DNA of 64,000 bases from Robiginitalea sp. SC105 (GTDB lineage: Bacteria > Bacteroidota > Bacteroidia > Flavobacteriales > Flavobacteriaceae). Where the stretch lies: NCBI RefSeq assembly GCF_014243345.1, contig NZ_JACLZF010000001.1, forward strand, positions 124,001 through 188,000, written 5' to 3'. A model generated the notes under the pieces. It worked only from the letters and a program-made list of their open reading frames with translations, was not told the origin of the DNA and did not search any database. Below, one piece after another: positions 17,595 through 24,970 of the stretch (position 1 is the first letter of the stretch; every line of letters begins with the position of its first letter). Made by a program: the position numbers and the translations under genes.

Positions 17595-18422
17595 ATGCTC
17601 CACTTCTTCCGCCAACTCCGCCATAGCCTCCTGACCCAAAATCGGACCAGCAAATACCTGCTCTACGCACTTGGCGAAATCGCATTGGTGGTCATTGGAA
17701 TCCTGATAGCCCTCCAGATCGACAACTGGAATGAATCGCGCAAGGAACAGGCCATTTACTACGCGTACCTGATACGGCTCGAATCTGATTTTGAGTCGAT
17801 CATCCAAACCGTAAAGGAAAAGAAAGTGCTCGAATCCGATTTGATAGATCTGGCCCAATACCAGCTGGATTTCCTAACCGGCAAAGTCGAAAACCCGGAT
17901 GTTCTTAAACTGGCCATTTCGATGGAATTCAACGCATCGGTCAACCGGTATGAACTTTCCAGCCAGGTATTTAAAGAGTTGACTTCCACTGGCAGGTTAG
18001 CGCTCATCGAAAGCGACAGCCTGAGAAACATGCTTTCCGGATACGACCAGTGGCTCGCCTTGCGGCAAGACGGGAAATCGGAATGGGATCCCTGGGTTCA
18101 CGAATACCGGTCCATGATCCGGAATTTACTCGAACCGGAAGACCGGGAGTATATCGATTTCCAATTCAACATCGAACATGCGGCGGATCCAAACAGCCCT
18201 GCCTGGGATGGTTTCAGACTAAAAACTCAGGAGCAACCGCTAATTGCTAAGTTGTTAGCCATGGACTTCCTGAAAGGGATTCTTCAGGACATCAAGACTT
18301 CCAGGCGGATCACGCTTTTCTACCAGGAACAGGAAATTGCCGCTGGCAACCTCATACTGTCGCTGATCCGTTCGGAACGCTGTCGGCTGAAACCTGATAC
18401 CTGCAGCCAAAATTCAAATTAG
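17595..18422 (+). CDS. DUF6090 family membrane protein
   Basis: About 275 residues from ATG 17595; the extra seven codons upstream (17574) lack the family's opening. The N-terminus (MLHFFRQLRHSLLTQNRTSKY followed by LLYALGEIALVVIGILIALQIDNWNE in two pieces) is the hallmark of DUF6090: a basic amphipathic lead, one transmembrane helix at about 25-45 and the conserved QIDNWNE. The rest is helical and soluble, with no catalytic motif recognised. Members occur in many copies in marine Flavobacteriia with unknown function. A TAATTTG box at 17568-17574 could serve as the -7 element. Confidence 0.8.
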   Translation: MLHFFRQLRHSLLTQNRTSKYLLYALGEIALVVIGILIALQIDNWNESRKEQAIYYAYLIRLESDFESIIQTVKEKKVLESDLIDLAQYQLDFLTGKVENPDVLKLAISMEFNASVNRYELSSQVFKELTSTGRLALIESDSLRNMLSGYDQWLALRQDGKSEWDPWVHEYRSMIRNLLEPEDREYIDFQFNIEHAADPNSPAWDGFRLKTQEQPLIAKLLAMDFLKGILQDIKTSRRITLFYQEQEIAAGNLILSLIRSERCRLKPDTCSQNSN

Positions 18423-18540
18423 GGCCCGGTTTGGCCTCGTTTACCTGTAAAATCGCCCGGTTTACCGAATTTTCACCCGAATCGGGAGGTTTGGCCCGGC
18501 TCTGGATTGTTTCCTGATAAAAGACTCAAAAACTAACGTT

Positions 18541-18711
18541 ATGGAAACTGTATCACTTATCCGTGAAATTTACCGGGAAGCCTTCCGCGACCTGGGCCAC
18601 TTCCTCATCAGGAACTACTTTAAGATGTTTGCCCTGTTCAGCCTGGCCATGTTCATCGTGGTCCTCTACGCTTTTATCTTCCGATTGGCCACCGGGTTTG
18701 CCTTTGATTAA
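18541..18711 (+). CDS. 56-residue membrane miniprotein, paralogue A
   Basis: A 57-codon open frame (ATG to TAA). One membrane helix spans about residues 29-48, preceded by a charged amphipathic part (LIREIYREAFRDLGHFLI) and followed by FRLATGFAFD at the end. It is the same length as the frame at 21474-21644 and about 36 of 56 residues are identical (about 64%), with no gaps. Conservation between two copies 2.9 kb apart, with full preservation of both ends, is strong evidence that it is translated. Function unknown. It lies 64 bp before the kinase gene and could be co-transcribed with it. Confidence 0.8.
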   Translation: METVSLIREIYREAFRDLGHFLIRNYFKMFALFSLAMFIVVLYAFIFRLATGFAFD

Positions 18712-18774
18712 TCCCGGGGGCACCATTCAGGAAGCAGGGAGATTCTTCCTATCTTTCGGGGAAAATGCATCCCC

Positions 18775-19752
18775 TTGAAAGAATTTGATACCCAAACCCC
18801 CCCGGCAGAGATCACCGCGGGCCTGACGGCCCTCGGGTGGCTGGAAACAGGCGAAACGGTGCGGGAAGTTTCCCTGGCCGGAGAGGGCAACATGAATGTG
18901 GTCCTCCGCCTGCAGACCGACCGGCGCAGCCTGATTTTAAAACAGTCCAGGCCCTATGTGCAGAAATATCCGGACATCCCCGCCCCTGTCGAGCGCATCC
19001 GCAGTGAATACCGCTTCTACCGGGAAGTGAACGGTGCGGGCATCGACGATTACCTGCCGACCATCCTGGGCTTTGACGACGAAGGCTGCCTGATGCTGAT
19101 GGAGGACCTGGGGCAGGCCGAGGACATGACCTTCCTCTACCGTACCCGCAAACCCGAACCCGGGGTCGTGAAGTCCCTGGTAACCGCACTGGCGCGTATC
19201 CACAAATGCACGCTGCTCCCCGATTATCCCGAAAACAAGGAGCTCCGCCACCTGAACCACCAACACATCTTTGTACTGCCCTACATGGAGGACAACGGGT
19301 TTTCCCTGGACTCCGTGCAGCCCGGGCTGGCTGGCCTCGCCAAACCCTATACAGGCGATCAGGAGCTCACCCATGCCATTGCCAGCCTGGGCGAACGCTA
19401 CCTCTCCAGGGGAAATACGCTGCTCCACGGGGATTACTATCCCGGAAGCTGGTTGCAGGCATCGGGCAGGGCCTTCATCATCGATCCGGAATTTACATTT
19501 CCCGGATTTCCCGAATTCGATTTGGGGGTGATGGCGGGGCACTTGCTGATGGCCACCATGGACCCGGGGATGCTCCCGGAAATCCTCAAACTATACACGG
19601 CGCCGGCCGACGCCCCCCTGGTGCGGCAGGTGGCGGGCACCGAGATCCTGCGCAGGCTGATCGGTCTGGCCCAATTGCCCATGGAGCGGAGCCTGGAAGA
19701 AAAAAGCAAATTGCTGGAAACGGCTCGTAAACTGGTGCTTGATGAAAATTAA
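18775..19752 (+). CDS. APH-fold kinase resembling methylthioribose kinase
   Basis: Protein of 325 residues with the aminoglycoside-phosphotransferase fold. Signatures: GEGNMNVVLR (about 37-46, ATP loop), ILKQSRPYVQ (ATP-binding Lys), MLMEDLG (hinge), HGDYYPGS (catalytic loop) and IIDPEFTFPGFPEFDLG (metal loop). From memory, methylthioribose kinase MtnK has the same unusual traits: Ser in place of the usual metal-binding Asn after HGD, KQxxPYV, and IDPEFxFxG with FDxG. At 325 residues it is shorter than MtnK (about 400). It probably phosphorylates a sugar, but the substrate is not fixed. Translation starts at TTG 18775, since the nearby ATG (18765) is out of frame. The end overlaps the next gene by 11 bp, indicating coupling. 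Confidence 0.72.
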   Translation: MKEFDTQTPPAEITAGLTALGWLETGETVREVSLAGEGNMNVVLRLQTDRRSLILKQSRPYVQKYPDIPAPVERIRSEYRFYREVNGAGIDDYLPTILGFDDEGCLMLMEDLGQAEDMTFLYRTRKPEPGVVKSLVTALARIHKCTLLPDYPENKELRHLNHQHIFVLPYMEDNGFSLDSVQPGLAGLAKPYTGDQELTHAIASLGERYLSRGNTLLHGDYYPGSWLQASGRAFIIDPEFTFPGFPEFDLGVMAGHLLMATMDPGMLPEILKLYTAPADAPLVRQVAGTEILRRLIGLAQLPMERSLEEKSKLLETARKLVLDEN

Positions 19753-21040
19753 ATACTACTTCCTGCTGGCAGCCTGTTTCCTGGGGTTCCCGGGCTGTAA
19801 AACGGAGCCGGCCCATGAAACGGAAATACCGGCCCCGGTAAAATTGGCTTACGGCGATGCAATGCGCCCCCTGGACGGGGATGCCTATTACAACAAGGTG
19901 CTGGGGGCCCTGGCCGGCTCCGCCATCGGGGATGCCATGGGGGCCTCCACCGAAATGTGGGGGCGCTCGGAGATCCGGAGGACCTATGGTTACCTCCTGG
20001 GCATCACCCCGGCCATCCGCCCGCAATCGCCGGAAGGGACCTGGGACCACAACCTGCAGGCGGGCGCCACTACGGACGATACGCGCTGGAAAGCCGTCAT
20101 GGCGGATTACATCGGCGCCAACCGCGGGGAGCTTGGGCCAAAGGCCTTTGCCAGGACATTGACAGGCTATTATGAATCGGTCGTCTCCGAACTCGACAAC
20201 GAGGCGCTGCTGGAATCCACCGATGCCATCGACAGTACCCTGGAACGGGTCGACTGGATCCGGGAATGGGCCCGGGTGGCCAAGGCCTACCAGGCGGGAC
20301 CCGAATCCTACAACCTGGCGCGCGACCGGTTTTACGGCGGGGACCTCACCTGTGCGGGGATGCTCTACACCCCGACCCTGGGGCTGGTGGCGGAAGACCC
20401 GGAAGCGGCATACCGCCTGGCCTATGACCATGCGCTTTTTGACCTGGGCTACGCGCGCGACATTTCCGCCCTGGTGGCTGCCATGACCCAGATGGCCCTG
20501 CAAACCCGGCAAACGGATTCCCTGCTGAACACAGCGGTATTCATTGACCCTTACCGGTTTGAGGACAGCCGGCTGGTGGGGAGGATCTCCCTGACCATTG
20601 CGCTGTCTGCCAGGAACTACGTCAAACGCGCCCGGCTGATGCGGCCGCTCCCGCCGGGGGCATTAAGGGACTCCCTGGTACGCTCGGTACCCCCGGGATA
20701 CCCGGACGGTCCGGATGCCTGGCGGCAACAGGAATCCATTTATGCCAACCTGGAGAACGACCAAAAAGCCCACGCCTTCCACGCAGGTGAAATCTGGCAG
20801 ATCCTGGTGGCGGGTATCGAATTCGGGCAGGGGGATTTCCTGAAATCTATGCAGTTCATCGTCAACTACGGACGGGACAATGACACGGTGGCGGCCGTCG
20901 CTGGTATGATCCTCGGGGCGCAGACCGGCTTCGACGGGTTGCCGGAGGCCGAGCGCAACCTCGTCCTTCGGGTGAGCCGGGAGCAGCTGGGGATTGACCT
21001 GGAGGCGATGGCCCGTGAGATTTGCGGGATACAGCCCTGA
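19742..21040 (+). CDS. Exported ADP-ribosylglycohydrolase-family lipoprotein
   Basis: About 432 residues from ATG 19742, inside the end of the kinase gene. The signal ends in a lipobox-like FPGC, so it is a probable lipoprotein facing the periplasm or cell surface. The fold is DraG/ARH-like: LGALAGSAIGDAMGA (start of the family domain), the metal-binding TTDDT-type motif appears as ATTDDTRW, and a late NYGRDNDTVAAVAGMILGA carries the second metal-binding Asp pair. The family removes ADP-ribose from proteins or hydrolyses related ribosides; some bacterial members act on other N-ribosides. An exported version next to a sugar kinase suggests use of an external or periplasmic riboside. The substrate is unknown. 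Confidence 0.82.
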   Translation: MKIKYYFLLAACFLGFPGCKTEPAHETEIPAPVKLAYGDAMRPLDGDAYYNKVLGALAGSAIGDAMGASTEMWGRSEIRRTYGYLLGITPAIRPQSPEGTWDHNLQAGATTDDTRWKAVMADYIGANRGELGPKAFARTLTGYYESVVSELDNEALLESTDAIDSTLERVDWIREWARVAKAYQAGPESYNLARDRFYGGDLTCAGMLYTPTLGLVAEDPEAAYRLAYDHALFDLGYARDISALVAAMTQMALQTRQTDSLLNTAVFIDPYRFEDSRLVGRISLTIALSARNYVKRARLMRPLPPGALRDSLVRSVPPGYPDGPDAWRQQESIYANLENDQKAHAFHAGEIWQILVAGIEFGQGDFLKSMQFIVNYGRDNDTVAAVAGMILGAQTGFDGLPEAERNLVLRVSREQLGIDLEAMAREICGIQP

Positions 21041-21102
21041 AAGCAGCCCGGCAATTACCACCATCCGATTCCCCTGTACGGCAGGTTAACAATTCGGCAA
21101 CT

Positions 21103-21226
21103 TAAGTTTGACACTTTCCTAATATCCGACAGGATTTAAAGAGGGATATTTGGGTCTCATTCATTGCTAAGCCAGAATTGAGTTAGTTTGGTTGGAACCG
21201 GTGCCGGAGGGCACCGGTTTCTTTTT
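21103..21226 (+). ncRNA. Candidate small RNA with own promoter box and terminator
   Basis: The 433-bp gap 21041-21473 has no convincing protein. It contains a perfect -7 box TAAGTTTG (21103-21110), although no TTG is visible at the -33 position. A stem AATATCC/GGATATT follows (21121-21127 with 21144-21150), and a strong terminator ends at about 21226. The predicted transcript would be about 110 nt from near 21116. The string GGGATATTTGG in the stem recurs at 21283-21293. The terminator may instead simply serve the ADP-ribosylglycohydrolase gene. Confidence 0.35.
21196..21226 (+). terminator. Strong intrinsic terminator
   Basis: Perfect 10-bp stem AACCGGTGCC-GGAG-GGCACCGGTT followed by TCTTTTTG. 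It ends either the ADP-ribosylglycohydrolase transcript, 155 bp upstream, or the candidate small RNA. Confidence 0.88.
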
Positions 21227-21473
21227 GCCCGCTCCTGAGAAGCCGGGTGCGCCTTCCTCCCCAAAAACCCCTTGCCGTTCATCGGGATATTTGGACAAAG
21301 CCCGAATAGCCCAGGATTGTGGTAGGCAGACCAAATACGCCGATTCTCGGCCAAAGGTCAAACCGGGTGCAGGTCAACGGGGGAATTGCGACAAAAATCC
21401 AAAGATCCGGTGAATTTCAAAGGTTCGTGTAAACTTTGCTCCAACGAAAAATTAATCCGTAGAAAGCAATTTT

Positions 21474-21644
21474 ATGAGAACAGTTTTACTCCTTAAAGAA
21501 ATCTACCTGGAAGCATTCAAAAACCTGGGCAGCCTGATTGTCCGGAACTATTTCCGGATATTCTTCTGGTTTAGCTTCGCAATGTTCCTGGTAGTGCTTT
21601 ACGCTTTTGTTTTCCGCCTGTATACAGGCTTCCCCTTCGACTGA
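21474..21644 (+). CDS. 56-residue membrane miniprotein, paralogue B
   Basis: A 57-codon frame (ATG to TGA), the second copy of the miniprotein at 18541-18711. It has the same length, the same layout (LLLKEIYLEAFKNLGSLIV, then one membrane helix at about 29-48, then FRLYTGFPFD) and about 64% identity without gaps. The most conserved parts are EIY-EAF--LG, RNYF and VVLYAF-FRL-TGF-FD. The upstream sequences of the two copies do not resemble each other, so the coding part alone has been kept. It is followed after 91 bp by another miniprotein. Function unknown. Confidence 0.8.
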   Translation: MRTVLLLKEIYLEAFKNLGSLIVRNYFRIFFWFSFAMFLVVLYAFVFRLYTGFPFD

Positions 21645-21735
21645 TCCAAGGGATATAGCCCAATGTGGGAAACCCCTGGCCGAACACCGGGGGAAGGAAA
21701 CTCTCTGAAACTCTTTTACGGGAACACTATACGTT

Positions 21736-21867
21736 ATGAGAATTCAAAGCTACCTGGGATACCTGATCCAATTGGGTACCCTCCTCTACAGATTCAGGAC
21801 GCCGATTCTTTTCTGGCTGTACATCCTTGCGATGATGGCCTACGCCTACCGCTGGATGCCGGAATAA
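21736..21867 (+). CDS. 43-residue membrane miniprotein, putative
   Basis: A 44-codon frame (ATG to TAA) with one hydrophobic segment (about 22-38; TPILFWLYILAMMAYAY) behind an amphipathic lead with basic residues, ending RWMPE. It has no clear similarity to the 56-residue pair beyond size and layout. It lies 91 bp after paralogue B and 143 bp before the next gene. Evidence is limited to the hydrophobic pattern and position, so it could be chance. Confidence 0.4.
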   Translation: MRIQSYLGYLIQLGTLLYRFRTPILFWLYILAMMAYAYRWMPE

Positions 21868-22010
21868 TCTGCTGACCGGCAGCCTGGAGCTGCCAAAGGA
21901 CCAAAGTTTCCCGCCCGGATCCATTTTAAAGCCGGGCGGTAACTCCTATCTTTGGGACATCCATCTGCTGCTGCCCGAACCAGGCCCGGCAGCCCTTTAA
22001 TCGCATACCG

Positions 22011-22658
22011 GTGTCCCGAACATCCGAACAAGCCTTACTCATTTTTACCCGGAACCCCGAACCCGGGAAATGCAAGACCCGCCTGGCCGCCACCATTGGT
22101 GACCGCGCGGCTCTAGCCATTTACACCTTCCTGCTTCGGCATACGGCTGCGCTGGCTGCGGTCGTTCCCGACACCGACAAATTCGTCTATTTCAGTGATT
22201 ACCTGGGCGATGGCTCCCTGTGGGACCCTGCCGTATTCCGGCCGCGACTCCAGGAGGGCCCCGACCTGGGGGTGCGCATGGAACGCGCCTTTGACGCCGC
22301 CTTCAGGGAAGGATACCAGCGGGTGGTCCTCATCGGCAGCGACCTTTACGACCTGAGCTCGGCAGACCTGGCGATTGCCTTCAAATCCTTAAAAAAGCAT
22401 CCGGCCGTCATTGGCCCCGCCACAGACGGGGGGTACTACCTGATCGGGTTGACAGCTCCAGTACCGGGACTATTCCGGGACAAGGCCTGGGGGACGGATA
22501 CGGTATGCTCCGACACCCTGGCCGACCTGGAGGGAATGGAGCCCGCATTGTTGCCCCCTCGCAACGATGTGGACTATTACGAGGATATCGCGGGGATCCC
22601 CGCTTTTGAACCCTTTCTAAAAGACATCGGAACCGATGATGACAAAAGAACTCGATAA
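22011..22658 (+). CDS. TIGR04282-family transferase (arsenosugar-type, CofC-like)
   Basis: Protein of 215 residues with a nucleotidyltransferase-like GT-A fold. Signatures are FTRNPEPGKCKTRLA (about 11-25, nucleotide-binding start), VLIGSDLYDLSS (about 104-115) and IGPATDGGYYLIGL (about 132-145). TIGR04282 proteins were first named 'transferase 1, rSAM/selenodomain-associated' and are now commonly labelled arsenosugar biosynthesis glycosyltransferases. Translation starts at GTG 22011, as no ATG precedes the motif. The end overlaps the nucleoside phosphorylase by 23 bp, so the two are coupled, and the partner TIGR04283 transferase is two genes downstream. The donor and acceptor have not been shown for this protein. 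Confidence 0.82.
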   Translation: MSRTSEQALLIFTRNPEPGKCKTRLAATIGDRAALAIYTFLLRHTAALAAVVPDTDKFVYFSDYLGDGSLWDPAVFRPRLQEGPDLGVRMERAFDAAFREGYQRVVLIGSDLYDLSSADLAIAFKSLKKHPAVIGPATDGGYYLIGLTAPVPGLFRDKAWGTDTVCSDTLADLEGMEPALLPPRNDVDYYEDIAGIPAFEPFLKDIGTDDDKRTR

Positions 22659-23451
22659 ATCCGTAACCTACCTGGAGGAACGGGGTTTTGACGCCCCTGA
22701 AATAGGTATAGTGCTGGGCAGCGGGCTCGGCCGGATGGAGGAGGAACTCGACGACCTCCTGGTGGCGCATTACCACCACATCCCCTTCTTTCCGCTTGCC
22801 ACGGTGGAATTCCACAGCGGCAAGCTGCTCTGCGGCACCCTGTACGGCAAAAAAGTCGTGATGATGCAGGGGCGGTTCCACCTTTACGAAGGCTATGACT
22901 TTATCGATATCACCTACCCCATCCGGGTGATGCATCGGCTGGGCATCCGCAAACTGCTGATTTCGAACGCAGCCGGGGCCATCAACCCGGGTTTCCGCAA
23001 GGGGGAGCTGATGCTGATCACCGACCACCTCAACCTGCAGGGGGGCTCCCCCCTGGCCTTCAAAAGTGTGGCTGAATTCGGCGAGCGTTTCGTGGATATG
23101 AGCTGCCCGTACGACCGGGAAATGCAGGACATGGCCCGGGAAATAGCCGCCGATTCCGGCATCGTCCTGAGAGAGGGCGTCTATGCGGCAGTGGTGGGCC
23201 CGCAGCTGGAGACCCGGGCCGAATACCGGATGCTTGGGCGGCTGGGGGCGGATGCCGTGGGCATGAGCACGGTACCGGAGGTCATCGTGGCCAACCACCT
23301 CGGGTTGCCCGTCGCTGCCATCTCCGTCCTCACGGACGAATGCGACCCGGACCACCTGGAGCCTGTGGTGGTTGCCGATATCCTTGCGACTGCCGCGAAG
23401 GCCGAACCCAACCTGGTCCGGTTGTTCAGGGGGGTGATAAATCGCATATAG
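22636..23451 (+). CDS. Trimeric-type purine nucleoside phosphorylase
   Basis: Protein of 271 residues of the PNP/MTAP family that phosphorolyses purine nucleosides to base and ribose 1-phosphate. Signatures: GSGLG 28-32 (phosphate loop), GRFHLYEG 79-86, NAAGAINP 111-118, GPQLETRAEYRMLG (base-binding Glu) and GADAVGMSTVPE. Alignment from memory with human PNP is direct through this C-terminal region. The base-recognising Asn243 of human PNP is Asp234 here (VLTDEC). In human PNP an Asn-to-Asp change favours adenosine, and adenine-specific MTAP also has Asp at this site. The gene overlaps the TIGR04282 transferase by 23 bp, so action on an adenine nucleoside of the arsenosugar route is an attractive but unproven idea. 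Confidence 0.88.
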   Translation: MMTKELDKSVTYLEERGFDAPEIGIVLGSGLGRMEEELDDLLVAHYHHIPFFPLATVEFHSGKLLCGTLYGKKVVMMQGRFHLYEGYDFIDITYPIRVMHRLGIRKLLISNAAGAINPGFRKGELMLITDHLNLQGGSPLAFKSVAEFGERFVDMSCPYDREMQDMAREIAADSGIVLREGVYAAVVGPQLETRAEYRMLGRLGADAVGMSTVPEVIVANHLGLPVAAISVLTDECDPDHLEPVVVADILATAAKAEPNLVRLFRGVINRI

Positions 23452-23518
23452 TTGCCGTCCTGGTGTAAGGGTGGCCCGGATCCGCTGACTTAAGACAAAC
23501 AAATCCTTAAATATCCTC

Positions 23519-24256
23519 ATGGCAGTTTTGAAACTCTTCCTTTTCCTGTTGTTTGTGGTTCCGTTGGCGGCACCGTGCAGCTCCCAGGCTACCCCGGGTC
23601 TGGCATCCGGCCCAAGCCATGAAATCTGGGACGGGCTGGTCCGAAAAAACGTGTATCCGGACGGCACGGTCAACTACAACGGCTTTGCCCGGGATCGTGA
23701 AAAACTCGATCGCTATATTTCGGGGCTGGAACAGACCCCGCCTGCGGAGGGCTGGAGCCGGGAAACCAGGCTTGCATATTGGATCAACCTGTACAATGCA
23801 GCTACGGTCCGGCTCATTCTGGACCACTTTCCGCTGGAAAGCATCATGGGCATCCGGAACCCCTGGGGGCAGAATATACTGTCCGTGGGCGGCGAACCTG
23901 TGAACCTGAACCAAATCGAACACGATGTCCTGCGTCCCATGGGCGACCCGAGGATCCATTTCGCCATCAATTGCGCCTCGGCCTCCTGCCCGGTGTTGCA
24001 GCCTTTTGCGTTTAATGCGGAAAAATTGGATGAGCAGCTGGACCAGGCTGCCCGCGGGTTCATCAAGGATCCCGCCCGCAACAAAACCACCCGGGGCGCG
24101 GTAGAACTCTCCCGGATTTTCAAGTGGTACAAAAAGGATTTTACCGATGAATCGGGCACCCTGATCGCCTACATCAACCAATACCTCGAAAACCCGCTTC
24201 CGGAAGGGACCGATGTGGGTTTCCTGACCTACGACTGGAGCCTGAACCGACCCTGA
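23519..24256 (+). CDS. DUF547 secreted protein
   Basis: Protein of 245 residues with a signal peptide (about 1-24) and the DUF547 domain, recognisable by RLAYWINLYNAATVRLIL (about 83-100), SIMGIRNPW and HFAINCASASCPVL (about 143-156, two conserved cysteines). The family is widespread and of unknown activity; it resembles transglutaminase- or protease-like folds with a Cys/His arrangement. It lies between the phosphorylase (67 bp before) and the TIGR04283 transferase (6 bp after). DUF547 proteins recur in arsenosugar-type clusters, but their role there is not known. Confidence 0.82.
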   Translation: MAVLKLFLFLLFVVPLAAPCSSQATPGLASGPSHEIWDGLVRKNVYPDGTVNYNGFARDREKLDRYISGLEQTPPAEGWSRETRLAYWINLYNAATVRLILDHFPLESIMGIRNPWGQNILSVGGEPVNLNQIEHDVLRPMGDPRIHFAINCASASCPVLQPFAFNAEKLDEQLDQAARGFIKDPARNKTTRGAVELSRIFKWYKKDFTDESGTLIAYINQYLENPLPEGTDVGFLTYDWSLNRP

Positions 24257-24262
24257 TTGCAC

Positions 24263-24970
24263 ATGCAGATCAGCATTATCATCCCGGTGCTCAACGAGGA
24301 GGAAAACCTCAGACGGCTTTTACCGTACCTCAGGCAGGAGGCGGCAACCGACCGTATCGCCGAGGTCCTCGTTGTGGACGGGGGGAGTACCGACGCGAGC
24401 CGGGACACCGCCCGAGCCCTGGGGGCCAGGGTACTCTGCACCGGCTGCGGTCGGGCCCTGCAGATGAATGCCGGGGCCCATTCGGCCAAAGGGGAACTGC
24501 TGTATTTCCTGCACGCGGATTCCATACCTCCCCGGGGTTTTGACCGGCAGATCCTACAGGCCCAGGAAGGAGGGCCTGCCGCCGGGTGCTTCCGGCTGCG
24601 TTTTGAGGGGGGGAACCGGATCCTGCGGTTTTTTGCCTGGTTTTCGCGATTCAATTGCCTCCTGTGCCGGGGAGGGGACCAGTCCCTGTTCGTGCCTGCT
24701 GCCTGGTTCCGGGAACTGCAGGGGTTTGACACCTCCTACCGGATCTATGAAGACAATGAATTCATCTCCCGTTTGTACGGCCGGTACCCCTTCCGGATAC
24801 TGAAAGCGCCCATTTATACTTCCGACCGGAAATACCGGAAAATCGGGACGCTGAAATTGCAGTATTACTTTGGGGTCATCCACCTGAAACGATTCCTCGG
24901 GGCCGGGCCCGAATCCCTATACGAGTATTACAATCGTAAAATCGGGGGCCGGCTTCAGCGGTCCTCGTAA
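24263..24970 (+). CDS. TIGR04283-family glycosyltransferase (arsenosugar-type GT2)
   Basis: About 235 residues from ATG 24263; the TTG two codons upstream is also in frame. It is a GT2 glycosyltransferase: SIIIPVLNEEENL (start of the GT-A fold), VVDGGSTDAS (nucleotide-binding Asp), YFLHADSIPP (DxD-like), CRGGDQSLFVP and YEDNEFISRL (acid in the catalytic region). TIGR04283 proteins pair with TIGR04282 in clusters with the radical SAM enzyme ArsS. No arsS or arsM gene lies in this window. The stop codon overlaps the end of the convergent amidase gene by 16 bp. Confidence 0.85.
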   Translation: MQISIIIPVLNEEENLRRLLPYLRQEAATDRIAEVLVVDGGSTDASRDTARALGARVLCTGCGRALQMNAGAHSAKGELLYFLHADSIPPRGFDRQILQAQEGGPAAGCFRLRFEGGNRILRFFAWFSRFNCLLCRGGDQSLFVPAAWFRELQGFDTSYRIYEDNEFISRLYGRYPFRILKAPIYTSDRKYRKIGTLKLQYYFGVIHLKRFLGAGPESLYEYYNRKIGGRLQRSS

